From: Methylobacterium soli
GTDB lineage: Bacteria; Pseudomonadota; Alphaproteobacteria; Rhizobiales; Beijerinckiaceae
Length of the DNA stretch: 64,000 nt
Assembly (NCBI RefSeq): GCF_008806385.1
Contig: NZ_VZZK01000002.1
Coordinates: 248,001-312,000 of the forward strand
Direction: 5' to 3'
The first letter of the stretch is position 1; the number at the start of each line of letters is the position of its first letter. Positions 19,478-27,161 of the stretch are shown here, piece by piece. The notes beneath the pieces were generated by a model. It was not told the origin of the DNA. It saw nothing but the letters and a program-made list of their open reading frames with translations, and made no database searches. The translations under genes were made by a program, and so were the position numbers.

Positions 19478-19702
19478 TCACGTCATCACTTCGGCGAACG
19501 GCAACTCGAAGACGATCTCACCGGCCGCATCCGTCACGATCATCGCGGCCGAGATGAGCCGCGCGTCAGCGGTTGCCGTCATCAATTCACGGATCATGAC
19601 GCGGGCCGCCTGCCACGCCGCATCCGCGTCGCCGAGGGATCGGACAAAGGGCTGCTCGACAGCCTCCGTTCCGAAAACGACCGTGAAGGTGTAGCGGGGC
19701 AT
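19478..19702 (-). CDS. DUF6894-like small protein
   Basis: The 74-aa protein fits the DUF6894 pattern common in Methylobacterium: it starts MPRYTFTV, has a helix with alternating Ala/Arg (AAWQAARVMIRELM), and ends in VTDAAGEIVFELPFAEVM. The family has no known function and occurs in many paralogues. ATG 19702 was chosen because the family begins with MPRY-hydrophobic; the open frame to 19870 upstream is not conserved in character. It may be divergent from the XRE-like fragment gene. Confidence 0.75.
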   Translation of the reverse strand: MPRYTFTVVFGTEAVEQPFVRSLGDADAAWQAARVMIRELMTATADARLISAAMIVTDAAGEIVFELPFAEVMT

Positions 19703-19934
19703 CGCAAAGCTCGCGGGAGACCGGGTGGTGCTGGACAGGCGTGCAACGGGTTCAATCGAACGATAGGCGCTGTCCTGTTGCCCGTCACGAAAGTCCTGAT
19801 GCCAAGCCAAGGATGGTGCTTGACGACAGACAGCCTCGATTTTGATTGCCAACACCGTGCCTTCACTCATAGGGATCCGACCCGATCACCGGACGTCCGC
19901 GCGTTCGAGCGGGATTCGTCTGACCTGCGCTGAG

Positions 19935-20201
19935 ATGCACAACGAGGCTGCCTTGATGAACGGCCATACCGAGGCTCATCTCCAGCAGATCGCGTGGTAT
20001 CTGGGCGTTCCGGTGTCCGATTTCTTCGGCGATGACACCGATCCCTCGATCTCGCCCGCAGCGGACCAGGGCGCCCGCGAGATGTTGGATCTCTGGATCC
20101 GGATCCGGGACCCGCGGGATCGGTTGCGCTGCCTCAACCTGATGCGATCTTGCGCAGCCAGGATCGACCAGCCGCTCGATCTCGTCCCACCCCAGTTTTG
20201 A
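19935..20201 (+). CDS. Small protein resembling the C-terminal part of XRE regulators
   Basis: The 88-aa product contains HLQQIAWYLGVPVSDFFGDD, the segment that follows the helix-turn-helix in alphaproteobacterial XRE-type regulators, and a helical tail. The helix-turn-helix itself is absent. The start is uncertain (ATG 19935 or 19956); no strong ribosome site is seen before 19935, while GAGG precedes 19956. It may be a decayed regulator or a stand-alone dimerisation peptide. Its stop overlaps a TGACGCCCGC element repeated 70 bases on. Confidence 0.5.
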   Translation: MHNEAALMNGHTEAHLQQIAWYLGVPVSDFFGDDTDPSISPAADQGAREMLDLWIRIRDPRDRLRCLNLMRSCAARIDQPLDLVPPQF

Positions 20202-20233
20202 CGCCCGCCACTGCATCCTTCCGCATTCGACGC

Positions 20234-20275
20234 GGCGTCACAGCCACGCCGACGAATTTTGGGCGCTGTGACGCC
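20234..20275. repeat. Perfect 11-bp inverted repeat upstream of tRNA-Ser
   Basis: GGCGTCACAGC (20234-20244) and GCTGTGACGCC (20265-20275) flank 20 bases. The second arm overlaps TGACGCCCGC (20269-20278), which is also found at 20199-20208. A shorter palindrome, GACGCGGCGTC, overlaps the first arm. It may be an operator or terminator for the upstream small gene. Confidence 0.45.
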
Positions 20276-20336
20276 CGCTGACGCCTTGCACAGCGCGAGT
20301 CGGGCGAGTACAGCACGCCACCCGGAACGTCCGGAT

Positions 20337-20372
20337 CGGACAAGGCGCGCAGGCGCCTGCCGATCTTGTCCG
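20337..20372. repeat. Concentric palindrome immediately before tRNA-Ser
   Basis: The outer arms CGGACAAG (20337-20344) and CTTGTCCG (20365-20372) and the inner CAGGCGCCTG (20350-20359) share the same centre between 20354 and 20355. The element ends 5 bases before the tRNA. It may be a processing structure in the tRNA leader, a terminator of the preceding gene without a T run, or a protein site. Confidence 0.5.
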
Positions 20373-20377
20373 GGTCC

Positions 20378-20467
20378 GGAGGGGTGGCCGAGTGGTTGAA
20401 GGCGCACGCCTGGAAAGTGTGTATACCGGAAACGGTATCGCGGGTTCGAATCCCGCTCCCTCCGCCA
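20378..20467 (+). tRNA. tRNA-Ser (anticodon GGA)
   Basis: The 90-base class II tRNA has a seven-pair acceptor stem (GGAGGGG with TCCCTCC, one G-T pair), anticodon stem CACGC/GTGTG around loop CTGGAAA with anticodon GGA at 20412-20414, a long variable arm (TATACCGGAAACGGTATC), and T-loop GGTTCGAATCC. CCA is encoded at 20465-20467. It decodes UCC and UCU. tRNA-Ser genes are frequent integration targets, and the downstream 3 kb is atypical. Confidence 0.97.
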
Positions 20468-20844
20468 GCTAAACCGCCTCCCAAAACATCCAATGATCGC
20501 AGAGGGCTAGGACAACAGCAAAGCCTGCTGTCCTCTGCCCGACCTAACGTGCCGGCTGTGCGACGCTCAGCCTGTGTTGCCTGACCCGGAGAGCGGCCCC
20601 GATCCTCAACGCATTCCCGAACGTGCGGCGTTTCGGAGGATGTTTCCGGCCTCGGCGTCGCACTCAAATCCCATATCGGTGAAACCCGGAGTAGGCCCGC
20701 CCTCGTTCTCCGATCTCGCGCCAGATCGAATGTCCGCGGCCCGGCCTGCTCCTCTCAACCAGGTCTCGTTGACCGGCCCTGTTTCAGACACACGAAGATT
20801 GCACCTGATCAATCGGGCAATTGCGGCGTGAACGGTCGTAGGAC
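20468..20844. other. Gene-free stretch after tRNA-Ser
   Basis: No convincing gene, repeat of the tRNA 3' end, or integrase remnant was seen. Short open frames on both strands lack ribosome sites. Confidence 0.45.
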
Positions 20845-21423
20845 GTGGCAGAGATTCGCATTATCGAGGGGGCGTGCGGCGCAGGATTCGGTCGCTATGA
20901 GGCCGGCCTGTTCACGTTGCCCGACGGCCGCGAGATTGGGGTGGAACGTCTCGAAACCTTCGTCATTCGCAACGCGATGGCGCTCGAAGGTCGGTGGGCG
21001 GGCGAGATCGTCGGAGGAATCCGCGGCGCCGTCGATGCCACGGTCCATCTCCCGTTGCCCCTGCGCCTTGCCGCCATCGGCGCCAGCAGGGGCCTCGGCC
21101 TGATTGACCGCGCCATTCGGACGGAAGCCATCCTGGACGCCGGCTTCGACGACGGCACCCAGATCGTCATCTCGACCAGTGCGAGCGTCTTCCACCTCAT
21201 CTGCAATGATCGCGAAGTGGTGCAGCAGGCGCGATCGCGTGGGCTCATCAACCCAGGAAACCCGGAAGCGCCCCTCAGCGACGCGTCCGAAATCCAGGCG
21301 ACGACCCGGGTCGATCCGGCCGAACAAACCGACGGCGCATCGCTCGCCTCTATTTTTCACTACGAGAAACGCAAAGGGCGCCTCAGACGCGTGGCGCGAA
21401 ACGAAGCCCCCGATAAGCCCTGA
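20845..21423 (+). CDS. Hypothetical protein, 192 aa
   Basis: I do not recognise the family. The N-terminal half is beta-rich (EIRIIEGACGAGFGRYEAGLFTLPDGREI, later VIRNAMALEGRW), with a hydrophobic helix-like stretch (LPLPLRLAAIGASRG) and a segment resembling a regulated response element (GTQIVISTSASVFHLICNDREVV). No signal peptide is clear. The start is GTG 20845. An open frame lies opposite on the minus strand (21534-20809), but its composition (Arg/Gly/Ala-rich) is that of a shadow. The gene lies in the atypical region right of the tRNA-Ser, so acquisition by transfer is possible. Confidence 0.55.
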   Translation: MAEIRIIEGACGAGFGRYEAGLFTLPDGREIGVERLETFVIRNAMALEGRWAGEIVGGIRGAVDATVHLPLPLRLAAIGASRGLGLIDRAIRTEAILDAGFDDGTQIVISTSASVFHLICNDREVVQQARSRGLINPGNPEAPLSDASEIQATTRVDPAEQTDGASLASIFHYEKRKGRLRRVARNEAPDKP

Positions 21424-21915
21424 CGCGGGCGCATGAGCGGTCCATCCTCGCCAATGCCTCGCGAGACCCCGAGCGGCGTTCGCCGTCAGGGCTGCCGGAC
21501 CATTGCGCTTCTGGGTAATGCCGACTTGGCGCATATTTCAGGCGTTGACATTCCTGATCCCGGGCATTGATGAAGTTGGGCCCGCTTCTCAATAGGCTGT
21601 GAACCGCAACTATTCAGCACGCATGGTTTTCAATAAACAAGCGTTCAACGAAACAGTAAATCAGATAAAATTTTCGTACTTCCAGATATCAAGAGAGTAA
21701 TTTTGAAATACTTATCTTTACTAAAAGCATAATTATCAGCTTAATGACTAAATATTACGCCACACGAATGGGATAATTCGACAGGGAGGCGTCTAATCAT
21801 TTAGTATTACTCCTGTTACGAATTCGCAATTCGGGCCCTGATGCGATAACGCTGACAAAGCGACAGCGGTAGCTTCGTGTCGTGATGGCAGACCAACATG
21901 CGCTCTGGAGGGCCC
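21424..21915. other. AT-rich gene-free region
   Basis: No gene is seen. From about 21590 to 21840 the composition drops sharply: 15 of 60 bases are G or C at 21661-21720 and 20 of 60 at 21721-21780, in an otherwise very GC-rich window. It may be foreign DNA, a target of xenogeneic silencers, or a promoter region for the secreted-protein gene at 21916. Confidence 0.7.
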
Positions 21916-22701
21916 ATGTGTAAGATCGTTCGAGCGCTTCTGGTCGCCGCTCTGCCCGTCTGGCTCACGGCACAGGCTTTGCCGTTGCGCGCCGAAGGGC
22001 AAACTCCGACGCCATCCGAGAATGGGCCCGCACTCGGTGGCCAGGGGAAGGACGATCCGCTTGAGCGGTATCGGTCCCTCGTCACGGAAAACGCGCTCTC
22101 CGAGAAGCAACACAGGCTGAGCCAGAAGATCGAGCAGGACGAGCGAAACTGGAAACGGCTAACCAGTTCGATCTGCGCGGGATGCGGGCTCCCGTCCCAT
22201 TCCTCCGGGCAGGGGCGCGTGACCCCCGGCGACGTGCTCGCGAAATCCTCGATGCCGAGTCGAAACCAGGTCAGCGAGGCGCGGACGGTTGCGCAAGCGG
22301 AGGCTTCGCGGCCGACCCTGGTCGCAAGCGTCCTACGCCCGAAGGTCCGCTACGTGAAATTGCGGCGGCAACTCCTGCGCCAGACGCGATTGGCAGATGC
22401 CGCCATCCGCCGCCGCGCCCACACGGCCCAGTCTCGAGCGTGGCGGCGTAAGCATTACGCACGCGCCCATCTTCGCACGATCCGCAGGATGGCGCGGGCT
22501 CTTCCGAGCCTGCCGGCGGCGCGGCTCAGGATCACCGCCAAGGCGAATTTCGTCTCCCTCCGGGGAAGCAGGGCGATGGAGCGGGGCCGCAACACGCCGG
22601 TACGGACCTCCACCCGGCAGCGATACGCGCTCTGCACCTACAGCTACGATCTGTTCCAACTTCTCGCCCACGGCCAGCCGTCATGCGGTTACGGGCGCTA
22701 G
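21916..22701 (+). CDS. Hypothetical secreted basic protein
   Basis: The 261-aa product begins with a Sec-type signal (MCKIVRALLVAALPVWLTAQALPLRA), followed by a polar region with a CAGC pair (about residue 90) and a strongly basic second half rich in Arg (for example RRQLLRQTRLADAAIRRRAH). The family is not recognised. ATG 21916 is preferred for the signal peptide, with GGAGGG at 21907-21912; ATG 21898 upstream is in frame. Being preceded by the AT-rich patch, it may be under silencing control. A basic exported protein could bind envelope polymers or nucleic acid, but this is a guess. Confidence 0.6.
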   Translation: MCKIVRALLVAALPVWLTAQALPLRAEGQTPTPSENGPALGGQGKDDPLERYRSLVTENALSEKQHRLSQKIEQDERNWKRLTSSICAGCGLPSHSSGQGRVTPGDVLAKSSMPSRNQVSEARTVAQAEASRPTLVASVLRPKVRYVKLRRQLLRQTRLADAAIRRRAHTAQSRAWRRKHYARAHLRTIRRMARALPSLPAARLRITAKANFVSLRGSRAMERGRNTPVRTSTRQRYALCTYSYDLFQLLAHGQPSCGYGR

Positions 22702-22831
22702 TGCAGCGCCGACGGCATTCTCACGGGTGAGTCCGGCAAACCTCGCCCCTGAGACAGGGATCGATGGCCCTTGAGCCGAGCGAGACCCGATCGATCGCGG
22801 TTCGTCGCCCGCCCCGCGAAAGCCTGAACGT

Positions 22832-23047
22832 TCATGTTCCCGCCTGCAGCTCCGGCGGAAGATACGGATGTCCTGCGACCACGAGCGCGCGATCGACGGC
22901 CTCGATCGCGAGCAGGATGCGCGTTAGATCTTCCGCCATCGAGACCGGGGCAAGGTCGATGGCCCCCATGCGCTTCGTAATGGCGTGACATTGCCTCGCC
23001 AACGCCGCACGCGCGCGGTTCAGGTCGACGATCTCGTGTGCGGTCAT
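22832..23047 (-). CDS. Hypothetical small helical protein, 71 aa
   Basis: The product is predicted largely alpha-helical with heptad-like spacing (EIVDLNRARAALARQCHAITKRM, then EDLTRILLAIEAVDRAL) and ends in HPYLPPEL. It has no signal or membrane segment. The ATG at 23047 has a GAAGGGACGG purine stretch about 12 bases before it. The family is not recognised. It lies among small genes of the region right of the tRNA-Ser. Confidence 0.45.
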   Translation of the reverse strand: MTAHEIVDLNRARAALARQCHAITKRMGAIDLAPVSMAEDLTRILLAIEAVDRALVVAGHPYLPPELQAGT

Positions 23048-23174
23048 AGGTGTTATCCGTCCCTTCGAGGGTGAAACAGGCGCAACGACGCATTCCGTTC
23101 GGCACAGAGGCGACTCACTGTCTGTGCAAGTTGCTCATGCGTCCGAGAGGGCAACAATCAATCCTGGCAGCGCC

Positions 23175-23252
23175 TCATCTGAGCCGATAGGCAATCCAAA
23201 CAGCACAGAGCAATACGATCACGATCAGAAGGTGCCGGAATATCGACCTCAC
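23175..23252 (-). CDS. Possible 25-aa single-span membrane peptide
   Basis: A GTG-initiated frame of 25 codons encodes a basic start (MRSIFRH), a run of about 15 hydrophobic residues (LLIVIVLLCAVWIAY) and a basic end (RLR), the form of a small inner-membrane protein. A purine-rich GGGGCTGAG lies about 6-14 bases before the start. It is too short to be sure, but the exact transmembrane pattern is unlikely in a random GC-rich frame. Confidence 0.4.
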   Translation of the reverse strand: MRSIFRHLLIVIVLLCAVWIAYRLR

Positions 23253-23432
23253 GGGCGACTCAGCCCCGAACCGTGTTTACGCGAGAAATCCGATCAGCAA
23301 GGCACGACCGCGACCTTGCGCTGTTCATCGCGGCCGCATCAACGCCGCGACCGTGTCGGCAGGTCGTCGCGATCGCGCATCGTCGCCGCGTCGAATGTCC
23401 TGTCTGGCAGGAGAGGCCGGCCACCGAAAGGC

Positions 23433-23714
23433 CTATGCGCCGGCTCTGCCGAGACCTTGCGCAAATTGCAGCGCTTCGAGCACCGCCTTCCCGATGCGAT
23501 CGGCCTCATCTTCTCCCGCGGGATTGGCCAGAACGACCGCCACGGCCCTCGGCACCGCGAGAGCCTCGGCACTGACCGTCACCTGCAACTCGTCGCCGTA
23601 AGGAGCCGCGATGCGCCGCAGGCCAACCCGCAGACCCGACGCTTCCCCGAAGACGCGCTCGAGGCCCTCGGCTGCCGGGGCACCGCCGAAATCCGCCTGA
23701 ATGACATCGGCCAT
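23433..23714 (-). CDS. Hypothetical protein, 93 aa
   Basis: The protein is alpha/beta in appearance (VIQADFGGAPAAEGLERVFGEA, RRIAAPYGDELQVTVSAEALAVPRAVAVVLANPAG) with a helical end. ATG 23714 has an excellent GGGAGGA site 6 bases before it, so it is translated, even though the frame opens at 23795. It is on the same strand as czcA and 204 bases downstream of it, beyond a possible terminator. No known family was recognised. Confidence 0.6.
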   Translation of the reverse strand: MADVIQADFGGAPAAEGLERVFGEASGLRVGLRRIAAPYGDELQVTVSAEALAVPRAVAVVLANPAGEDEADRIGKAVLEALQFAQGLGRAGA

Positions 23715-23792
23715 GTACGTCCTCCCGGTCATGCCCGGCCCGGGGCCGAGGCATGGCGGGCCTTCTAGCATCGTGTGCGGGATGTCGCCTAA

Positions 23793-23819
23793 CACCGGTC
23801 TCCCGGGTTCGGAGACGGT
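23793..23819 (-). terminator. Possible hairpin terminator after czcA
   Basis: ACCG-G-TCTCC (23794-23803, one bulged G) pairs with GGAGACGGT (23811-23819) around a 7-base loop. There is no T run on the minus side. It lies 100 bases after the czcA stop. Confidence 0.35.
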
Positions 23820-23918
23820 CGCAGGATGATCCTCCCGGCACTGGGCAGCCTGCGTGATCCTTCCTCCGGTTCAGCGGTCGCGGCCTCCAGCGTCCCGGCC
23901 TCCTCCGCCATCGCATCC

Positions 23919-26900
23919 TCACTCGGCCGCCGCGACGCTTGCGGATGCCGGTTTCGGAGCGGCCCGGTGGACAGGCGATACCGAGAAGCGCGCGAAGAGT
24001 GCCGGGAGAACACAGAGGGTCAGGAGCGTTGCGCTCAGGAGGCCGCCGATCACCACGGTGGCGAGAGGGCGCTGGATCTCGGCGCCCGTGCCGGTCGCGA
24101 GCGCCATCGGCACGAAGCCGAGGGCTGCGACGAGGGCCGTCATCATGACCGGCCGCAATCGTGCGCATGCACCGGCACGGACAGCCTCCTTGACCGGGAC
24201 ACCGGTCTCGATCCGATGCCGGATCGCGCTCAGCATCACGAGGCCGTTCAAGACCGCGACGCCCGAGAGGGCGATGAAGCCGACGGCCGCCGGGACGGAG
24301 ATCGGCATGCCCCGCAGCCAGAGGGCGAGAACGCCCCCCGTCAGAGCCATCGGCACGGCACTGAACACCAGGAGGGCATCGCGCGCGGAGCCGAGGGCCG
24401 CGTAGAGCAGGAGGAAAATCAGGGCGAAGCAGCCGGGCACCACGAGGCTCAGGCGATCACGGGCCGCCGCGAGATTCTCGAACTGTCCGCCCCAGGTGAT
24501 CCAGGAGCCGGCCGGCAGCTGAAGGGCGTCGACGCGCGACCTGGCCGCCGCGACCACGGAAGCGATGTCGCGCCCGCGCACGTTGGCGGTCACGACGACG
24601 CGTCGTTTCCCGTTCTCGCGAGAGATCTGGTTCGGCCCCTCCTCCAGGACGAAGCTCGCGACCTGTCGGAGCGGCACCAAGGCGGCCCGTCCTCCCGGAC
24701 CAGGCGTGAGCGGAACGGGAAGCATCGTCAGGCCGTCGATGTCGTCGCGTGTCCCGTCCGCGAGGCGCAGGACGATGTCGAACCGGCGGTCCCCCTCGAA
24801 GACGACGCCGACGTCCCGTCCTCCGATCGCCGCACCGATCACGTCCTGCACGGTCCGATGATGCAGGCCGAGACGCGCGATCTCACCTTTGTCGATGCGA
24901 ATGTCGAGGGTCGGCAGCCCCTCGACCTGCTCCACCTTCACGTCCTCCGCGCCGGGCGTGCTCCGCAGGACCGCGGCCACCCGGTTGGCCAGAGGCATCA
25001 TCGTCTCGAAACGCTCGCCGAAGACCTTGACGGCGAGGTCGCCGCGGGTTCCGGCCAGCAACTCGTTGAAGCGCATCTGGATCGGTTGCGTGAACTCGTA
25101 GGCGTTCCCGGGCACGCCGTTGACCGCCGTCTGAAGCTTCGCGACGAGCGCCTCCTTCGTCAGTCGGGGGTCGGGCCATTCCGATGGCGGCCTCAGCATG
25201 ATGAAGGTATCGGAGACGTTGACGGGCATCGGGTCGGAGGCGATCTCGGCTGTCCCCGTCTTCGAGAAGACGAAGGCCACTTCCGGGAAGCCCAGGACGG
25301 CCTTCTCGACCGCGATCTGCATCTCCTGCGACTGGGTGAGGCTCGTCGAGGGAATGCGCATGGCGTGCATCGCGACATTCTTCTCGTCGAGTTGCGGCAT
25401 GAATTCCTGTCCGAGCCGATCGGCCAGCACGAGACTGGCCAGGACGAGCAGAATCGCGAGGCCGATGACCGCGGACGGCCACCGCAAGGCTCCCGCGAGG
25501 ATTGGCCGGTAGAGCGCCTTCAGCCCACGGATCAGACGGTTCTCGCCCTCCGCCACGCGCCCCGTGATCAGGATCGCGATCAGAGCCGGCACGAAGGTGA
25601 GGGAGAGGAGGAAGGCGCTGGCCAGCGCGATGAGCACCGTCAGGGCCATCGGGGCGAACATCTTGCCCTCGATGCCCGAGAAGGTGAGCAACGGCAGGTA
25701 GACCAGCATGATGATCGCCTGCCCGTAGACCGTCGGTCGGATCATCTCCTCGGCGGAGCTGCGAACGGCCTCGAGACGCTCCTCCGTTCGGAGCACGCGG
25801 CCGAGGATAGCCTGCCGCTCGGCGAGGTGGCGCAGGGCGTTCTCGGTGATGATGACGGCGCCGTCCACGATGAGGCCGAAATCGAGGGCCCCGAGGCTCA
25901 TCAGGTTCGCGCTGATCCGGCCCTGCACCATGCCGGCGATCGTCATCAGCATGGCGACCGGGATGACGAGGGCACAGATCAGGGCACCACGCAGGTTGCC
26001 GAGGAGCAGGAACAGCACGACGACGACGAGAAGCGCTCCCTCGGCGAGGTTCGTCGCGACGGTCCGGATCGTGGCATCGACCAGGATCGTACGGTCGAGG
26101 ACCGTGTGCACGACGATGCCCGGAGGCAGGGTCCGGGCCACCTCCCGCAACCGCCCATCGACGGCTGCCGCAACCGTGCGGCTGTTGGCGCCGATCCGCA
26201 TCAGAGCCGTGCCGATGACGGTCTCCTCCCCGTTCGCGCTCGCCGAACCGGTGCGCAATTCCCGCCCGATCTTCACCTGCGCAAGGTCGGCCACCCGAAC
26301 CGGCACGCCGCCCCGCGTGGCGACGACGACACGACCGATCTCCTCCATGCTCTCGATGCGGCCGCTCGAACGAACGACGGTCCCCTCGCCGTTGCGCTCG
26401 ATGTAAGCCGCGCCGCGATTCTGGTTGTTCTGCTCCAGGGCCTCGGCAATGTCGCCGAGCGTGAGCCCGAGGCCGATCAGCTTCGCGGGGTCGGGCTCGA
26501 TCTGGTACTGCTTGCGGTAGCCCCCGATGACGTCCACGCCGGCCACGCCCGGCACGGTTCTGAGCTGGGGGCCGATGACCCAGTCCTGAAGGGTCCGCAG
26601 GTAGGCGGCCTGCTCGAAGCCGGGCCGGAGACGCTGCCCCTCGGCCGTCAGATAGCTGCCATCCGGCTGGAAGCCGGGCTGCCCGGCCGGAACCGTCTGA
26701 TGGGGCGTGGTGAAGGCAACGCTCCACATCGTGACCTCACCGAGACCGGTCGAGATCGGCCCGAGATGCACGTCGGTTCCGGGCGGCAGGCGGGTCTTCA
26801 CCTCGCCGAGTCGTTCGCTCACCTGCTGGCGCGCGAAGTAGACGTCGGTCGCATCGTTGAAGATCGCCGTGACCTGAGCGAAGCCGTTGCGGGAGAGCGA

Positions 26901-27149
26901 GCGGGTCACCTCAAGGCCACGGATGCCGGCCAGCGCGGTCTCGATCGGGTAGGTGACCTGGTTCTCGACATCGAAGGGCGAGAGTTGCGGCACCACCGCG
27001 TTCACCTGAACCTGATTGTTGGTGATGTCCGGAACCGCATCGATCGGCAGGCGAAGGGCAGCGAACAATCCGAAGGCCGCGGCCGCGAGCGACGCCAGGA
27101 GCACGAGCCAGCGCTGGCGGATGGAGAAGGCGAGGATGGTCTCGATCAT
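23919..27149 (-). CDS. Heavy-metal efflux RND transporter, CzcA/CusA family
   Basis: The 1076-aa inner-membrane pump has the RND layout: first membrane helix at about residues 12-32, a large periplasmic loop, a central membrane bundle, a second loop, and a final bundle. The heavy-metal signature DFGLIVDGAVIITEN in helix 4 has the Asp, Asp and Glu of the CzcA proton/metal relay, pointing to divalent cations (Zn, Co, Cd, Ni) rather than the Cu/Ag type. It would form a tripartite pump with the adaptor encoded 12 bases upstream. No outer-membrane CzcC gene is in the window. The last residues are Ala/Pro-rich. Metal specificity is inferred. Confidence 0.93.
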   Translation of the reverse strand: MIETILAFSIRQRWLVLLASLAAAAFGLFAALRLPIDAVPDITNNQVQVNAVVPQLSPFDVENQVTYPIETALAGIRGLEVTRSLSRNGFAQVTAIFNDATDVYFARQQVSERLGEVKTRLPPGTDVHLGPISTGLGEVTMWSVAFTTPHQTVPAGQPGFQPDGSYLTAEGQRLRPGFEQAAYLRTLQDWVIGPQLRTVPGVAGVDVIGGYRKQYQIEPDPAKLIGLGLTLGDIAEALEQNNQNRGAAYIERNGEGTVVRSSGRIESMEEIGRVVVATRGGVPVRVADLAQVKIGRELRTGSASANGEETVIGTALMRIGANSRTVAAAVDGRLREVARTLPPGIVVHTVLDRTILVDATIRTVATNLAEGALLVVVVLFLLLGNLRGALICALVIPVAMLMTIAGMVQGRISANLMSLGALDFGLIVDGAVIITENALRHLAERQAILGRVLRTEERLEAVRSSAEEMIRPTVYGQAIIMLVYLPLLTFSGIEGKMFAPMALTVLIALASAFLLSLTFVPALIAILITGRVAEGENRLIRGLKALYRPILAGALRWPSAVIGLAILLVLASLVLADRLGQEFMPQLDEKNVAMHAMRIPSTSLTQSQEMQIAVEKAVLGFPEVAFVFSKTGTAEIASDPMPVNVSDTFIMLRPPSEWPDPRLTKEALVAKLQTAVNGVPGNAYEFTQPIQMRFNELLAGTRGDLAVKVFGERFETMMPLANRVAAVLRSTPGAEDVKVEQVEGLPTLDIRIDKGEIARLGLHHRTVQDVIGAAIGGRDVGVVFEGDRRFDIVLRLADGTRDDIDGLTMLPVPLTPGPGGRAALVPLRQVASFVLEEGPNQISRENGKRRVVVTANVRGRDIASVVAAARSRVDALQLPAGSWITWGGQFENLAAARDRLSLVVPGCFALIFLLLYAALGSARDALLVFSAVPMALTGGVLALWLRGMPISVPAAVGFIALSGVAVLNGLVMLSAIRHRIETGVPVKEAVRAGACARLRPVMMTALVAALGFVPMALATGTGAEIQRPLATVVIGGLLSATLLTLCVLPALFARFSVSPVHRAAPKPASASVAAAE

Positions 27150-27161
27150 GGTGCGGCCCCC

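Noticed and set aside
20809..21534. Minus-strand gene of 241 aa instead of the plus-strand gene at 20845
   Set aside because: It has no recognisable start signal and an Arg/Gly/Ala-rich composition; the plus frame has more protein-like strands and helices.
20468..23800. Integrated phage or plasmid with att repeats
   Set aside because: No copy of the tRNA 3' end, integrase, or phage structural gene was found by eye.
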